This document shows, piece by piece, positions 45,331-54,003 of a DNA stretch of 64,000 nucleotides. Below the pieces are notes generated by a model, which had not been told where the DNA came from, made no database searches, and saw nothing but the letters and a program-made list of their open reading frames with translations. Source of the stretch: Mucilaginibacter sp. CSA2-8R (GTDB taxonomy: Bacteria; Bacteroidota; Bacteroidia; Sphingobacteriales; Sphingobacteriaceae); assembly GCF_038806765.1 (NCBI RefSeq), contig NZ_CP152389.1:4216001-4280000 (forward strand), in the 5' to 3' direction. Each line of letters begins with the position of its first letter. Position 1 is the first letter of the stretch. The position numbers were made by a program, and so were the translations under genes.

Positions 45331-45369
45331 TTAAACCCCCAAATATATATATCTTACGTTTGGGTTTAA
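45331..45369. promoter_or_regulatory. icd promoter box inside an inverted repeat
   Basis: On the minus strand a perfect -7 box TATATTTG lies at 45340-45347. It is enclosed by arms TTAAACCCCCAAA (45331-45343) and TTTGGGTTTAA (45359-45369), complementary apart from two extra Cs. This could be an operator overlapping the promoter. Confidence 0.5.
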
Positions 45370-45461
45370 TATTTTTAATGTTTTTTATACCCTATAATAT
45401 GCTTGTTACGTATTAATTGACTTGTTGCAAACAAAAGATTACCTTTAAGGCGAAAGTACAG

Positions 45462-45914
45462 ATGAAACAGATTTACGGACTCATAATTTTGGTAACAATG
45501 CTCTTTGTGGGCGGTTGCAAGCAAGATGAAGCAGTTATACCAGCCTCCCTGCAAAACTTAAAATTACTGGGTAAGTGGTATTTGGTATCTACACAGATAT
45601 TAACGGCGACCGGAAACGATACCCCGGTTGGCGGCGATCCGATTCCCAGTGATAGTGACCAGAATTATTTCATTTTTAGAGAAAATAATGAGGCTACTTT
45701 TTCGTCAACGATGTATGCCCGGGTTTTTGTAGGATATTACTCCTCTAACAGCAGCGCATCTATTAAAACACTGAAATTCAAAAGCGGAGCTTTACTTTTG
45801 AATTATGTTTTAGAAAGCATTGACGACCAGACATTTGTTGTTACCGAATCATCAAGCAGCACCATTGCAGGAGAAATTACGACGACTCTTAAACGTTACA
45901 CCTATAGCCGCTAA
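45462..45914 (+). CDS. Small lipocalin-like lipoprotein
   Basis: From the ATG at 45462 the product is 150 aa with a lipoprotein signal (FVGGC, Cys19). The mature part starts LLGKWYLVSTQI, the typical opening of bacterial lipocalin-like folds, and continues as beta strands. Ligand unknown. The next gene starts 7 bp later, implying an operon. Confidence 0.75.
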   Translation: MKQIYGLIILVTMLFVGGCKQDEAVIPASLQNLKLLGKWYLVSTQILTATGNDTPVGGDPIPSDSDQNYFIFRENNEATFSSTMYARVFVGYYSSNSSASIKTLKFKSGALLLNYVLESIDDQTFVVTESSSSTIAGEITTTLKRYTYSR

Positions 45915-45921
45915 GCCAGTT

Positions 45922-46620
45922 TTGAAAAGATATATACTTACTATAAGCATTTGCCTTATCTCTTTTTTTGCAAAAGCCCAGTTAGGCTACAATTATGCAC
46001 AATATGATGCAGGCCTGGGTATTGCCCTGAATTATGCCTATACCGATGCCGATACCAGAAAAGCGACACCGGCTGTACATCTGAATTTTACGTATAACCA
46101 TACTCCCTTCTTAAATTACATTGCTGAGGTACAATTAGGCCGCTTAGCCGGTGGCGACTCTGTTAACACTTTGTCAGGACGGCAATTCAGAAATAATTAT
46201 ACTGCAGCCACTTTCAGAGCGCAAATACAGGCCGGCGAATTGTTGGATTACTCGCGCAACGTAGTGTTTAATGCATTAAAAAACTTTTATGTAAGCGGTG
46301 GTTTGGGCGTTATTTATAATAACATGGATGTAATTAACCGTACTTCGTTATATATTCCTGATTATACTGCAACCGGCCGTAATACCAGCACAGAACTGTT
46401 CATCCCGATTAAAGCCGGTTATGAGTTTAAAATTTTTAACAGCTACGATGAGCCATCAGTTAAAATAGATTTGGGATACCAATACAATTATGTACTGGGC
46501 GACCAGTTAGATGGCATTAAAGCGGGAAACCACAAAGATTTATACACTCAATTTGTGATTGGCTTTAAGTTTGCTGTTGGCGGTCATACCTCTTACCGCA
46601 AGTCTATATCGCGCGAATAA
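45922..46620 (+). CDS. Outer-membrane beta-barrel protein (probable TTG start)
   Basis: The signal peptide LKRYILTISICLISFFAKAQ begins at a TTG at 45922, just after the previous stop, giving 232 aa; the frame open further upstream lies inside the preceding gene and is unlikely to be used. The mature protein is a series of amphipathic strands (LGYNYAQYDAGLGIALNYAY, VSGGLGVIYNNMDV, FVIGFKFAVGG). A structural or porin-like role is likely. Confidence 0.75.
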   Translation: MKRYILTISICLISFFAKAQLGYNYAQYDAGLGIALNYAYTDADTRKATPAVHLNFTYNHTPFLNYIAEVQLGRLAGGDSVNTLSGRQFRNNYTAATFRAQIQAGELLDYSRNVVFNALKNFYVSGGLGVIYNNMDVINRTSLYIPDYTATGRNTSTELFIPIKAGYEFKIFNSYDEPSVKIDLGYQYNYVLGDQLDGIKAGNHKDLYTQFVIGFKFAVGGHTSYRKSISRE

Positions 46621-46693
46621 GTCTTCTATAAATTATTGGATTAAAACTTTGGCAGGATTTTTTCTGTTAAATAAACAAATAAAGTTTATCCCT

Positions 46694-47200
46694 ATGAAAA
46701 ACGATGATACCTTCTACCCTGGTTTCAATGACGAAAACCTGGACAGAGATAAGAAACTGAAAGACGACTTGGATAGTAATCCATCAGCACACGATTTAAA
46801 GTACGACCCAGAGACGGACAGCTACGAAATAGAAATTGAAAGCGATGATCCGGATTATGATCCACCGCAATTGTTTGACACCGCAGCTCCCGGGGGCAGC
46901 GATTTTGACTCGAGCTATGACGAAGCTAACCCATACGACACCCAGGGCGAGTATGACAAAAACAGATCATTGGTAACTGATGCCGAAGGTTTAGGTATGC
47001 ACATTGATGACGGCAAAATTGTAGAGTTAGACCCGGTAGATGAAACACTGGCACGTACACCGGAAGACGACCGTGACGATTTAGATGAAGAAGGCTATCC
47101 TAAAAATGATGACGACCTGGATGAAGACGACGATGACGAGATCAAGACAGACGAAGACGTTAGCGGCAGCGACGAAGAAGACGACGAATATTTAAAATAG
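46694..47200 (+). CDS. Highly acidic, probably disordered protein
   Basis: From the ATG at 46694 the product is 168 aa with very high Asp/Glu content, ending in DDLDEDDDDEIKTDEDVSGSDEEDDEYLK-type runs. No signal, domain or hydrophobic core is visible. Acidic proteins like this could bind basic proteins or metal ions; no function is assigned. It ends before a hairpin and a T-tailed terminator. Confidence 0.7.
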   Translation: MKNDDTFYPGFNDENLDRDKKLKDDLDSNPSAHDLKYDPETDSYEIEIESDDPDYDPPQLFDTAAPGGSDFDSSYDEANPYDTQGEYDKNRSLVTDAEGLGMHIDDGKIVELDPVDETLARTPEDDRDDLDEEGYPKNDDDLDEDDDDEIKTDEDVSGSDEEDDEYLK

Positions 47201-47224
47201 TAGCTGCCTGCTTAGGCAGACAGC
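47201..47224 (+). other. Hairpin after the acidic-protein gene
   Basis: TAGCTGCCTGC and GCAGACAGCTA form an 11-bp stem with one mismatch around TTAG, beginning at the stop codon. There is no T-tract, so it may be an mRNA 3' stabiliser upstream of the true terminator. Confidence 0.5.
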
Positions 47225-47244
47225 TATCGTATCAATATATCAGA

Positions 47245-47285
47245 GAAAGCGGTTTAATCAAACTCAAGGTTAAACCGCTTTTTTA
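47245..47285 (+). terminator. Plus-strand terminator overlapping the 3' end of dnaX
   Basis: AAAGCGGTTTAA (47245-47256) pairs perfectly with TTAAACCGCTTT (47269-47280) and is followed by Ts on the plus strand. The right arm lies in the last codons of convergent dnaX, so coding and termination share the same bases. Confidence 0.75.
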
Positions 47286-49146
47286 ATTCCATCAATTGAG
47301 GGTTTTTAGCAGCCATGTGCTGAAACTTTTCTATGGATGTATATGGTTTTCTTACCACCGTTTGCTCGTCGATTCGTGTTTGCACCTCGATGTCGAAATT
47401 GCGCAACGTTGTTCGCAAGTGGTTCATCAAGCCCGGCTTTTCCTCTCTAAAAACGGCCTCCTGGGTACGGTTGCTTACAATCACCTCAAAAGCGTACGGC
47501 TTTGTCATCACCGGTGCGCTTGAAGTTAATATCGTAAACAATGTTGATTTACCATCTACTTTCACTTTAGCAGCAAAGTCGTTCCAGCACTTCAAAAAGC
47601 TATCCGGCGTAAAAGGCTCCTTATCTGTACCCTTTAAGTAAGGATCCTCCTCTTCTTCAATCACTGTGCCGCCTGCACCACCTCCACCTTTTAACGATGG
47701 GCTTAAAGATGGCGTAGCCAGCAACGAACCGGTAAGTGGCTTAATCATACCGGGGTTTTCGGCCAGGGTAGGCGCCGGCTTTTTAATGACCGGCTGAGGT
47801 GATGCCGAAGGTAGTGCCTCGGCTTGATGCGCAACAGGTTCGGGTTGCTTAAGTGCTGGTGTAGCCGATGGGTAAGATGACTTTGGCTCACTAACTATCG
47901 GCGGTGTTTTAACCGCAACCGATACCTCAATAGGTATAGCGTTGGCCGGCTTTGGCACCTCCGGAGCCGGGTTTACGACTGGATCAGTGTTTTTTTTTAA
48001 AGCCTCACCTGCTGGTGATGCCTGTTGGGCCGGTAAACTTGCCGCCGTAAAGGCTGCCTGCAAGTGGCATATTTTTAACAAGGCTAACTCTACCTGCAAC
48101 CGCTGATTTTTGCTTAGCCGATAATTTAAATCGCACTGGTTAGCAATATTCATGGCTGATAGCAGGAACGACGGTGTAGATTGCTGCGACTGCTGTAAAT
48201 ACCGTTGCTTAATGCCCTCGCTCACTTCTAACAACTGCAAGGTTGCTGCATCTTTAGCCACCAGCAGGTTACGCAGGTGGCCACTTAAGCCAGTGATGAA
48301 GTGGCTACCGTCAAAACCATTGCTCAAAATTTCGTCGAACAATAATAGCGTTTTTGAGGTATCCTCGCCTAACAAGCTTTCAGTTACACTAAAATAGTAA
48401 TCATAATCCAGAATGTTCAGGTTATCAATTACTGATTTATAAGTAACCTGCCCGCCCGAAAAGCTTACAATCTGGTCAAACATCGACAAGGCATCGCGCA
48501 AACCGCCATCTGCCTTTAGTGCAATAATGTGCAGGCCGTCGGGCTCGTAAGCAATATTTTCTTTTTGAGCGATAGCAGATAGGTGATTGGCCATATCCTC
48601 TACCCTTATCCGGTTAAAATCAAATATCTGACAACGGGATAAAATGGTAGGCAGTATTTTATGCTTTTCGGTAGTGGCTAAAATAAATATGGCATAGTTA
48701 GGTGGCTCCTCGAGCGTTTTAAGAAACGCGTTGAAGGCCGCCTGCGATAGCATGTGCACCTCATCGATGATATACACCTTGTAGCGGCCGGCCTGGGGTG
48801 GTATACGTACCTGCTCAATCAGGCTGCGGATATCATCAACCGAGTTGTTGGATGCAGCATCCAGCTCATGTACGTTAAAAGAATTTCCGTTTTGAAAAGC
48901 ACGGCACGAATCGCACTGCCCACAGGCTTCGCCATTGGGCTGCAAGTTAGTACAGTTAATAGTTTTGGCTAAAATACGTGCACAAGTAGTTTTACCTACA
49001 CCACGCGGCCCGCAGAATAAAAATGCCTGCGCCAGCTGATTATTTTTGATGGCGTTTTTAAGTGTATTGGTCACATGTTGCTGACCTACAACGCTTTCAA
49101 AAGTAACCGGACGGTATTTTCGGGCCGAAACAATAAAATTATCCAC
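47254..49146 (-). CDS. dnaX: DNA polymerase III subunits gamma and tau
   Basis: The 630-aa clamp-loader ATPase (tau) starts at a GTG. Walker A GPRGVGKTT (46-54), the zinc-binding Cys65, Cys75, Cys78 and Cys81, Walker B IIDEVH (126-131) and the sensor LSRC (169-172) are all present, followed by the lid and oligomerisation domain to about 365. A Pro/Ala-rich linker (about 370-500) precedes a C-terminal domain that binds polymerase. A nine-A run at the start of the linker would, after slippage, add Lys-His and stop, producing a 387-residue gamma-like form. Confidence 0.97.
   Translation of the reverse strand: MDNFIVSARKYRPVTFESVVGQQHVTNTLKNAIKNNQLAQAFLFCGPRGVGKTTCARILAKTINCTNLQPNGEACGQCDSCRAFQNGNSFNVHELDAASNNSVDDIRSLIEQVRIPPQAGRYKVYIIDEVHMLSQAAFNAFLKTLEEPPNYAIFILATTEKHKILPTILSRCQIFDFNRIRVEDMANHLSAIAQKENIAYEPDGLHIIALKADGGLRDALSMFDQIVSFSGGQVTYKSVIDNLNILDYDYYFSVTESLLGEDTSKTLLLFDEILSNGFDGSHFITGLSGHLRNLLVAKDAATLQLLEVSEGIKQRYLQQSQQSTPSFLLSAMNIANQCDLNYRLSKNQRLQVELALLKICHLQAAFTAASLPAQQASPAGEALKKNTDPVVNPAPEVPKPANAIPIEVSVAVKTPPIVSEPKSSYPSATPALKQPEPVAHQAEALPSASPQPVIKKPAPTLAENPGMIKPLTGSLLATPSLSPSLKGGGGAGGTVIEEEEDPYLKGTDKEPFTPDSFLKCWNDFAAKVKVDGKSTLFTILTSSAPVMTKPYAFEVIVSNRTQEAVFREEKPGLMNHLRTTLRNFDIEVQTRIDEQTVVRKPYTSIEKFQHMAAKNPQLMELKKRFNLEFD
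47990..47998 (-). other. A9 slippery tract in dnaX (candidate gamma/tau frameshift site)
   Basis: The mRNA reads TTA AAA AAA AAC ACT GAT, with nine consecutive As. A -1 ribosomal shift, or insertion of one extra A during transcription, gives AAA CAC TGA and termination two codons later. A 6-bp stem (arms 47965-47970 and 47946-47951) lies 19 nt downstream, rather far for a frameshift stimulator. Confidence 0.6.
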
Positions 49147-49337
49147 AGCACTAAGTTAGCCAAAAATGAAATAAATCAAGTCATGCTAATTTGAAATTAG
49201 CTTGTGAGGCCAAGTGCTTTATACAATACTACCTATCAAATCTGGTTCGTATCGCCATGCAGCTATTCGGCACTATTGATCTAACAGAGCGCGATAAATA
49301 TTTATCGCGCTCATTATCAACACATTCTAATTTATTT

Positions 49338-49952
49338 CTAAGAAATCTGTAATTCAGCACCAACCTGGCTTACCCAAGACTCAAACAAACGAGTTTCTAT
49401 AGCTACTGATTTATCAGCGTGTACTTGCCAATCGGCAGAGAAGTTTTGCAACTGGTTAAGCATTTCTTCCAAATGGCCTTCCTCTTCGAGGATAATTGAT
49501 TTGACGTTTACCTTACTGCCTGCTTCGGTAAGGGCCTCCTGATAAACAGGGTAAAGTTCGTCTGCACGTACTTCGATAGCATAAGTTACCAGCAAATAGG
49601 CAGCAAAACGCAGCTCAGTGCCTTTTAGTGCCAGTTTTTCTTTAAGGTATCGGCAAACATCAATATCCAGCTGGTTTAAGTACCGTTTACTATGTGTAGC
49701 GGCCAATAAATATTCGGGTGAATACGTTGGCAAAGCAACGCCTTCTATTTTTTCAATCTGTTTTTTAAGATAGAAAGCATGACGATGCTCTTCGGCTGCA
49801 TGCTTCAAAATAATGTAAGTTACTGTAGTTGGGTCTTCACTGGCAGAAATTTTACGCGCCCCCGTATTTTCCATCAAAGATAAGGTGTTTAACCAGCGGG
49901 CGTGTACAGTGTCGTTATTTACAATATGAGTAAACAGGCTTTTAAGTTCCAT
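49338..49952 (-). CDS. Ferritin-like, possible di-iron protein
   Basis: The 204-aa all-helical protein shows spaced Glu/His motifs typical of ferritin-like di-iron four-helix bundles: AAEEHRHAFYLKKQ, YAIEVRADELYPVY and LEEEGHLEEMLNQL. It is encoded 5 bp downstream of bioA in the same operon. The family is not known to me; an oxygenase role linked to biotin or cofactor metabolism is possible but unproven. Confidence 0.75.
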   Translation of the reverse strand: MELKSLFTHIVNNDTVHARWLNTLSLMENTGARKISASEDPTTVTYIILKHAAEEHRHAFYLKKQIEKIEGVALPTYSPEYLLAATHSKRYLNQLDIDVCRYLKEKLALKGTELRFAAYLLVTYAIEVRADELYPVYQEALTEAGSKVNVKSIILEEEGHLEEMLNQLQNFSADWQVHADKSVAIETRLFESWVSQVGAELQIS

Positions 49953-49957
49953 AGGTT

Positions 49958-51223
49958 TTACAAAGTTTTAAGCGCTTGCAAAATAGTGCGGTAAATATAA
50001 TCGAGCTGCTCGTTGGTTATGCAATAGGGCGGTAAAATGTATACCACGTTACCTAACGGCCGCAATATGATCCCGGCGTTTAAAAAGTATTGATAGAGCG
50101 TGTCGCGCAGATTACTAAAATAAGAGGTTTGGCTGCCGGTTTCCCACTCTATTGCCAATATAGTTCCGGTCTGCCTTACCGTTTTAACACCTTGATGCTC
50201 CTGTAATTGTAAGGCAAACCGCCGGTGACTCTCAGTGATACGCTGTATATTTTGAGCTGTTGATGGCTCCACAAACAAATCCATACTGGCCAAAGCTGCC
50301 GCACAGGCTACCGGGTTGGCGGTAAATGAATGGCCATGAAATAAAGTTTTCAGCCTATCATCCGACAGAAAAGCATCATAGATATGCTGAGTGCAAGTTG
50401 TTACCCCTAAAGCCATAGTGCCGCCTGTAAGTCCCTTTGAAAAACACATGATATCGGGCTGATGCTTTAGGTGGTCGCAAGCAAAGGCTTTACCTGTACG
50501 GCCAAAACCTGTAAAAACTTCATCCGCAATGGTAAAGATATTCTCTGTATGGCAGTGCACTATCAGTTCATCCAGGTATGCAGCCTCATACATCAGCATC
50601 CCCCCTGACCCTAAAATCAGCGGTTCAAAAATAAAACATGCCATTTCATTTTTTAAGGCTGTAATCTGAGTTTTTAGATCTTCGATATTATCCTGATCGG
50701 GCAACTCAATAAACTCTACATCAAACAGCAGCTTTTCAAACGCGTTGGTAAAGGCACTGCGGGCACTTACGGCCATAGCACCAAAGGTATCGCCATGATA
50801 CGCATTTTTAAACGCAATGATTTTGGTGCGTTGCCCGCCACGGTTATACCAGTATTGCAGGCACATTTTTATGGCTACTTCAACTGCCGTGGAGCCATTA
50901 TCTGAATAAAAAACTTTACGCTGATTATTGGGTATAATTCCCAGCAGGCGTTCAGCCAGTTCAACAGCAGGTTGGTGGGTAAAGCCTGCAAAAATAACAT
51001 GCTCCAGCTTTTGCAGCTGTTCGGCAACTTTAGCCGCTATATGAGGATGTGCATGCCCATGAATATTTACCCACCATGACGATATAGCGTCGATGTAACA
51101 TTTCCCTTCTTCGTCATATAAACAGGCACCTTCGCCGCGTACAATACCTACCGGAGGTGCAGCAGTTTGCATTTGGGTATAAGGGTGCCATATTACTTTT
51201 AAATCTCGCTCGCTTAAAGTCAT
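49958..51223 (-). CDS. bioA: Adenosylmethionine-8-amino-7-oxononanoate aminotransferase
   Basis: The 421-aa PLP enzyme makes 7,8-diaminopelargonate from KAPA and S-adenosylmethionine in biotin synthesis. HPYTQM near the start, SSWWVNIHGHAHPHI, the AYHGDTFGAMAVSAR loop and Lys263 in FSKGLTGG (PLP Schiff base) are all in place. The start overlaps the Nudix stop by 4 bp (ATGA). Other bio genes are not in this window. Confidence 0.96.
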   Translation of the reverse strand: MTLSERDLKVIWHPYTQMQTAAPPVGIVRGEGACLYDEEGKCYIDAISSWWVNIHGHAHPHIAAKVAEQLQKLEHVIFAGFTHQPAVELAERLLGIIPNNQRKVFYSDNGSTAVEVAIKMCLQYWYNRGGQRTKIIAFKNAYHGDTFGAMAVSARSAFTNAFEKLLFDVEFIELPDQDNIEDLKTQITALKNEMACFIFEPLILGSGGMLMYEAAYLDELIVHCHTENIFTIADEVFTGFGRTGKAFACDHLKHQPDIMCFSKGLTGGTMALGVTTCTQHIYDAFLSDDRLKTLFHGHSFTANPVACAAALASMDLFVEPSTAQNIQRITESHRRFALQLQEHQGVKTVRQTGTILAIEWETGSQTSYFSNLRDTLYQYFLNAGIILRPLGNVVYILPPYCITNEQLDYIYRTILQALKTL

Positions 51224-51657
51224 GCTTTGTTTTTTAATAAGTCCACCACATATTGGTCTATCGGGAAGGTTACATCAGCAGCCTCTAACTCGCTAAGCTT
51301 TTTCCAGCGGAAAGATTGCAAAGAATCTCCGGTACCGTCAAAATCAAAGGCTTTGGTTTTGATTGGGAACGTGAGTGGCGATACATTTTTAACCAGATAG
51401 TAAATGCTGATTAATTGCGAATCGTTAAAAGCCGACTTCACATAAAAGTCAGTGGTGTAAAAGTGGCTTACAATGTCAATTTCGGTATCGCACTCTTCTA
51501 TAAATTCGCGCTTTAAGCCGTCAGTCAGTCCTTCGCCAAACTCCAGGCCTCCACCCGGAAACTTGGTGAAGCGATAACCCTGCTCCTGCTCGTCGGTAAG
51601 CAGTACCTCCTGCTGATTATTAATCAGCAACCCGTAAACACGTACATTAAAATACAT
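51220..51657 (-). CDS. Nudix hydrolase
   Basis: From the ATG at 51657 the product is 145 aa, starting MYFNVRVYGLLINN. The Nudix box GGGLEFGEGLTDGLKREFIEECD has the Gly, Glu, Arg-Glu and Glu-Glu residues for Mg2+ and pyrophosphate cleavage. The start overlaps the upstream CDF stop by one base (TAATG) and its end overlaps bioA, so translation is coupled. Substrate unknown. Confidence 0.9.
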   Translation of the reverse strand: MYFNVRVYGLLINNQQEVLLTDEQEQGYRFTKFPGGGLEFGEGLTDGLKREFIEECDTEIDIVSHFYTTDFYVKSAFNDSQLISIYYLVKNVSPLTFPIKTKAFDFDGTGDSLQSFRWKKLSELEAADVTFPIDQYVVDLLKNKA

Positions 51658-52631
51658 TATTCGTAATGTTTTTTGTTGCGGATGATGTTTTCCATGGTCC
51701 ATTCGATATCTAACCGCTTAGGTTCTGACCGGATGGGACAGTTAGGCATGCTGCAGTAGTGGCAGCATTGCGGCAAACAAGGGTCGGTATGTATAAACAG
51801 TTCGGTAAACACGCCAGCCTTTTCATTAATAAGTTTATCAACCAACACTACTTCCTGATGTACGCGGTTGAGGTCGAAATAGTTGGGCAAGGTCATATGG
51901 CAATCCAAGTGCAGTTCGTGACCGTATTTTTGAGCACGCAGGTTATGGATATCAATCCATTCCGGTTTACGCTCAGTGTTTAACACGCTTATAATTTCTT
52001 CTACTACCGCAAAGTCGGTTTCATCCATCAGACCAGCTACCGATTTGCGGATGAGTTTATATCCGCTATAGCATATGTATAAGCCAACCGTGATAGAGAG
52101 CACACTATCCAACCAGGCAAAGCCGGTAAAATAAATCAGCAATAAACCTAACACCAGGCCGCCGCTGGTCACCATGTCGGTAAGCAGGTGCCTGCCGTCG
52201 GCATCCAGCGTAATTGATTTCAGCTGTTTGCCCTTATGAATCATGTAATAGCCCAAGGCGCCGTTAATGGCGCCGGTGATACCGATAATGAGCGCACCTA
52301 TTAACAGTTCATGTATTTCTTGTGGATAAAACAATCCGTAAACTGATTTGAAAAGGATACCGATACCTGCTATAGAGATGAGCGCCCCCTCTAAAAACAC
52401 CGAAAAAAACTCAACCTTTCCGTGGCCATAAGGATGATTTTCGTCGCGGGGCTGTGAGGCAATATAAATACTAAAAAAAGCGAAGGCACTGGCTACTACA
52501 TTTACAATACTTTCGGCAGCGTCGGTAAGTACAAAGTTAGAGGAAGTGATAAAATAAGCACTGAATTTGGCCAGCATCAACACCACACTCACTATCAGCG
52601 CTACAATAATTATATTCCGTTTGTCTTTCAA
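51657..52631 (-). CDS. Cation diffusion facilitator (CDF) metal exporter with Cys-rich tail
   Basis: The 324-aa protein has six membrane helices and CDF motifs HPYGHGKVEFFS (66-77) and DADGRHLLTD (His148, Asp152). The first site in helix 2 reads TDAAESIVN, with Glu40 and Asn44 where FieF has two Asp, so metal preference may differ. The cytoplasmic C-terminal domain ends with a Cys cluster (PCLPQCCHYCSMPNC), which could sense metal. The start codon is not an ATG. First gene of the CDF-Nudix-bioA-ferritin operon. Confidence 0.9.
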   Translation of the reverse strand: MKDKRNIIIVALIVSVVLMLAKFSAYFITSSNFVLTDAAESIVNVVASAFAFFSIYIASQPRDENHPYGHGKVEFFSVFLEGALISIAGIGILFKSVYGLFYPQEIHELLIGALIIGITGAINGALGYYMIHKGKQLKSITLDADGRHLLTDMVTSGGLVLGLLLIYFTGFAWLDSVLSITVGLYICYSGYKLIRKSVAGLMDETDFAVVEEIISVLNTERKPEWIDIHNLRAQKYGHELHLDCHMTLPNYFDLNRVHQEVVLVDKLINEKAGVFTELFIHTDPCLPQCCHYCSMPNCPIRSEPKRLDIEWTMENIIRNKKHYE

Positions 52632-52691
52632 GAGCGTAAAATATGGGCAAATTTAATCATAAGCTGACTAAATACGGGTAAAGTAATTTTC

Positions 52692-52699
52692 TATATTTG
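52692..52699 (+). promoter_or_regulatory. Candidate -7 box of aspartate aminotransferase gene
   Basis: TATATTTG matches TAnnTTTG; transcription would begin about 15 nt before the ATG. No matching -33 TTTG is seen at the normal spacing. Confidence 0.45.
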
Positions 52700-52719
52700 C
52701 CGCAACTTGATTTTTAACT

Positions 52720-53913
52720 ATGAACGCACTGAGTGACAGAATAAATAATTTGTCTGAATCACAGACAATTAAAATGGCAAAATTAGGCCGCGAACTGGCC
52801 GCAAAAGGAGTTGATGTTATTAGCCTGAGCTTTGGCGAACCAGACTTTCACACGCCTGAGCATATTAAGGAAGCCGCCAAGCAAGCCCTTGACGAGAATT
52901 TTACTTATTATACCCCTGTAGCCGGTTATCCCGACTTACGCAAGGCCATTGTTCATAAGTTAAAAACAGAGAACGATTTGGATTACGATGCTAATGACAT
53001 TGTAGTATCAACCGGCGCTAAGCAAGCCATTGCCAACGCAGTATTGTGTTTAGTTAACCCGGGCGAAGAGGTAATTATTCCAACGCCTTACTGGGTATCG
53101 TACTCTGAAGTGGTTAAACTGGCCGAAGGTAAAAGTGTATTTATAAATACCACGGTTGAGCAAAACTTTAAAATTACTCCGGAGCAATTGGAAGCGGCTA
53201 TTACCGACCAAACCAAACTTTTCATGTTTTCGTCGCCGTCTAACCCTACCGGAAGTTTATACAGCAAAGAAGAATTAGCTGGTTTGGCTAAAGTTTTCGA
53301 ACGCTATCCGCAGGTATATATCCTGTCTGACGAAATTTACGAGCACATCAATTATGTAGACAAACACGAGTCGATTGCACAGTTTGCCAGCATTAAAGAC
53401 CGCGTGATTATTATCAACGGTTTTTCGAAAGCTTACGCCATGACCGGCTGGCGCATTGGCTACACTGCATCAAACAGAGAATTAGCTACGGCGTTTGATA
53501 AAATGCAAGGACAGATAACCTCGGGGACTTGTTCTATCGCCCAGCGTGCAGGCATCACTGCCTATATGGGTGGCCTAGATTCAGTATTACAGATGCGTGC
53601 CGAATTTAAAAAACGTCGTGATTTAGTGTATGGCCTGTTACAGGATGTTGAGGGCTTGAAGGTTAATTTGCCCGAAGGTGCTTTTTACTTCTTTCCGGAT
53701 GTTACTGCATTTTTTGGCAAATCATTTAACGGCCGTACCATCAATGATGCAGATGCTTTGAGCTTATATTTATTAGAAGAAGGCCATGTAGCTGTGGTTG
53801 GCGGCGATTCTTTCGGTGATCCGAAATCAATCCGTATATCATATGCTGCAGCCGAAGACAAACTGATTGAAGCGGTAAAAAGAATTAAATATGCTTTAGG
53901 CCAATTGCAATAA
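52720..53913 (+). CDS. aspC: Aspartate aminotransferase (class I)
   Basis: The 397-aa PLP enzyme has SFGEPDFHTPEHIKEAA, the SSPSNPTGSLYS loop, SDEIYEHINY and Lys237 in NGFSKAYAMTGWRIGY, the cofactor lysine. It interconverts aspartate/oxaloacetate with glutamate/2-oxoglutarate (type 1b family); other prephenate or aromatic activity is possible. It stands alone with a strong terminator. Confidence 0.93.
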   Translation: MNALSDRINNLSESQTIKMAKLGRELAAKGVDVISLSFGEPDFHTPEHIKEAAKQALDENFTYYTPVAGYPDLRKAIVHKLKTENDLDYDANDIVVSTGAKQAIANAVLCLVNPGEEVIIPTPYWVSYSEVVKLAEGKSVFINTTVEQNFKITPEQLEAAITDQTKLFMFSSPSNPTGSLYSKEELAGLAKVFERYPQVYILSDEIYEHINYVDKHESIAQFASIKDRVIIINGFSKAYAMTGWRIGYTASNRELATAFDKMQGQITSGTCSIAQRAGITAYMGGLDSVLQMRAEFKKRRDLVYGLLQDVEGLKVNLPEGAFYFFPDVTAFFGKSFNGRTINDADALSLYLLEEGHVAVVGGDSFGDPKSIRISYAAAEDKLIEAVKRIKYALGQLQ

Positions 53914-53933
53914 GCAGTATCATTTTGTATAGA

Positions 53934-53980
53934 AATAAGAAAGCCTAATTACTAAAGCGTAATTAGGCTTTCTTATTTTT
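53934..53980 (+). terminator. Strong terminator of aspartate aminotransferase gene
   Basis: AATAAGAAAGCCTAATTAC (53934-53952) pairs perfectly over 19 bp with its complement at 53959-53977 around TAAAGC, then Ts. Sequence symmetry would also let it work on the minus strand. Confidence 0.9.
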
Positions 53981-54003
53981 CAGTATGTCAGCGAATCATT
54001 TGC

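Noticed and set aside
46559..46693. Longer start for the acidic protein overlapping the barrel gene
   Set aside because: The extension overlaps the upstream coding sequence and has a composition unlike the acidic protein; the ATG at 46694 is better.
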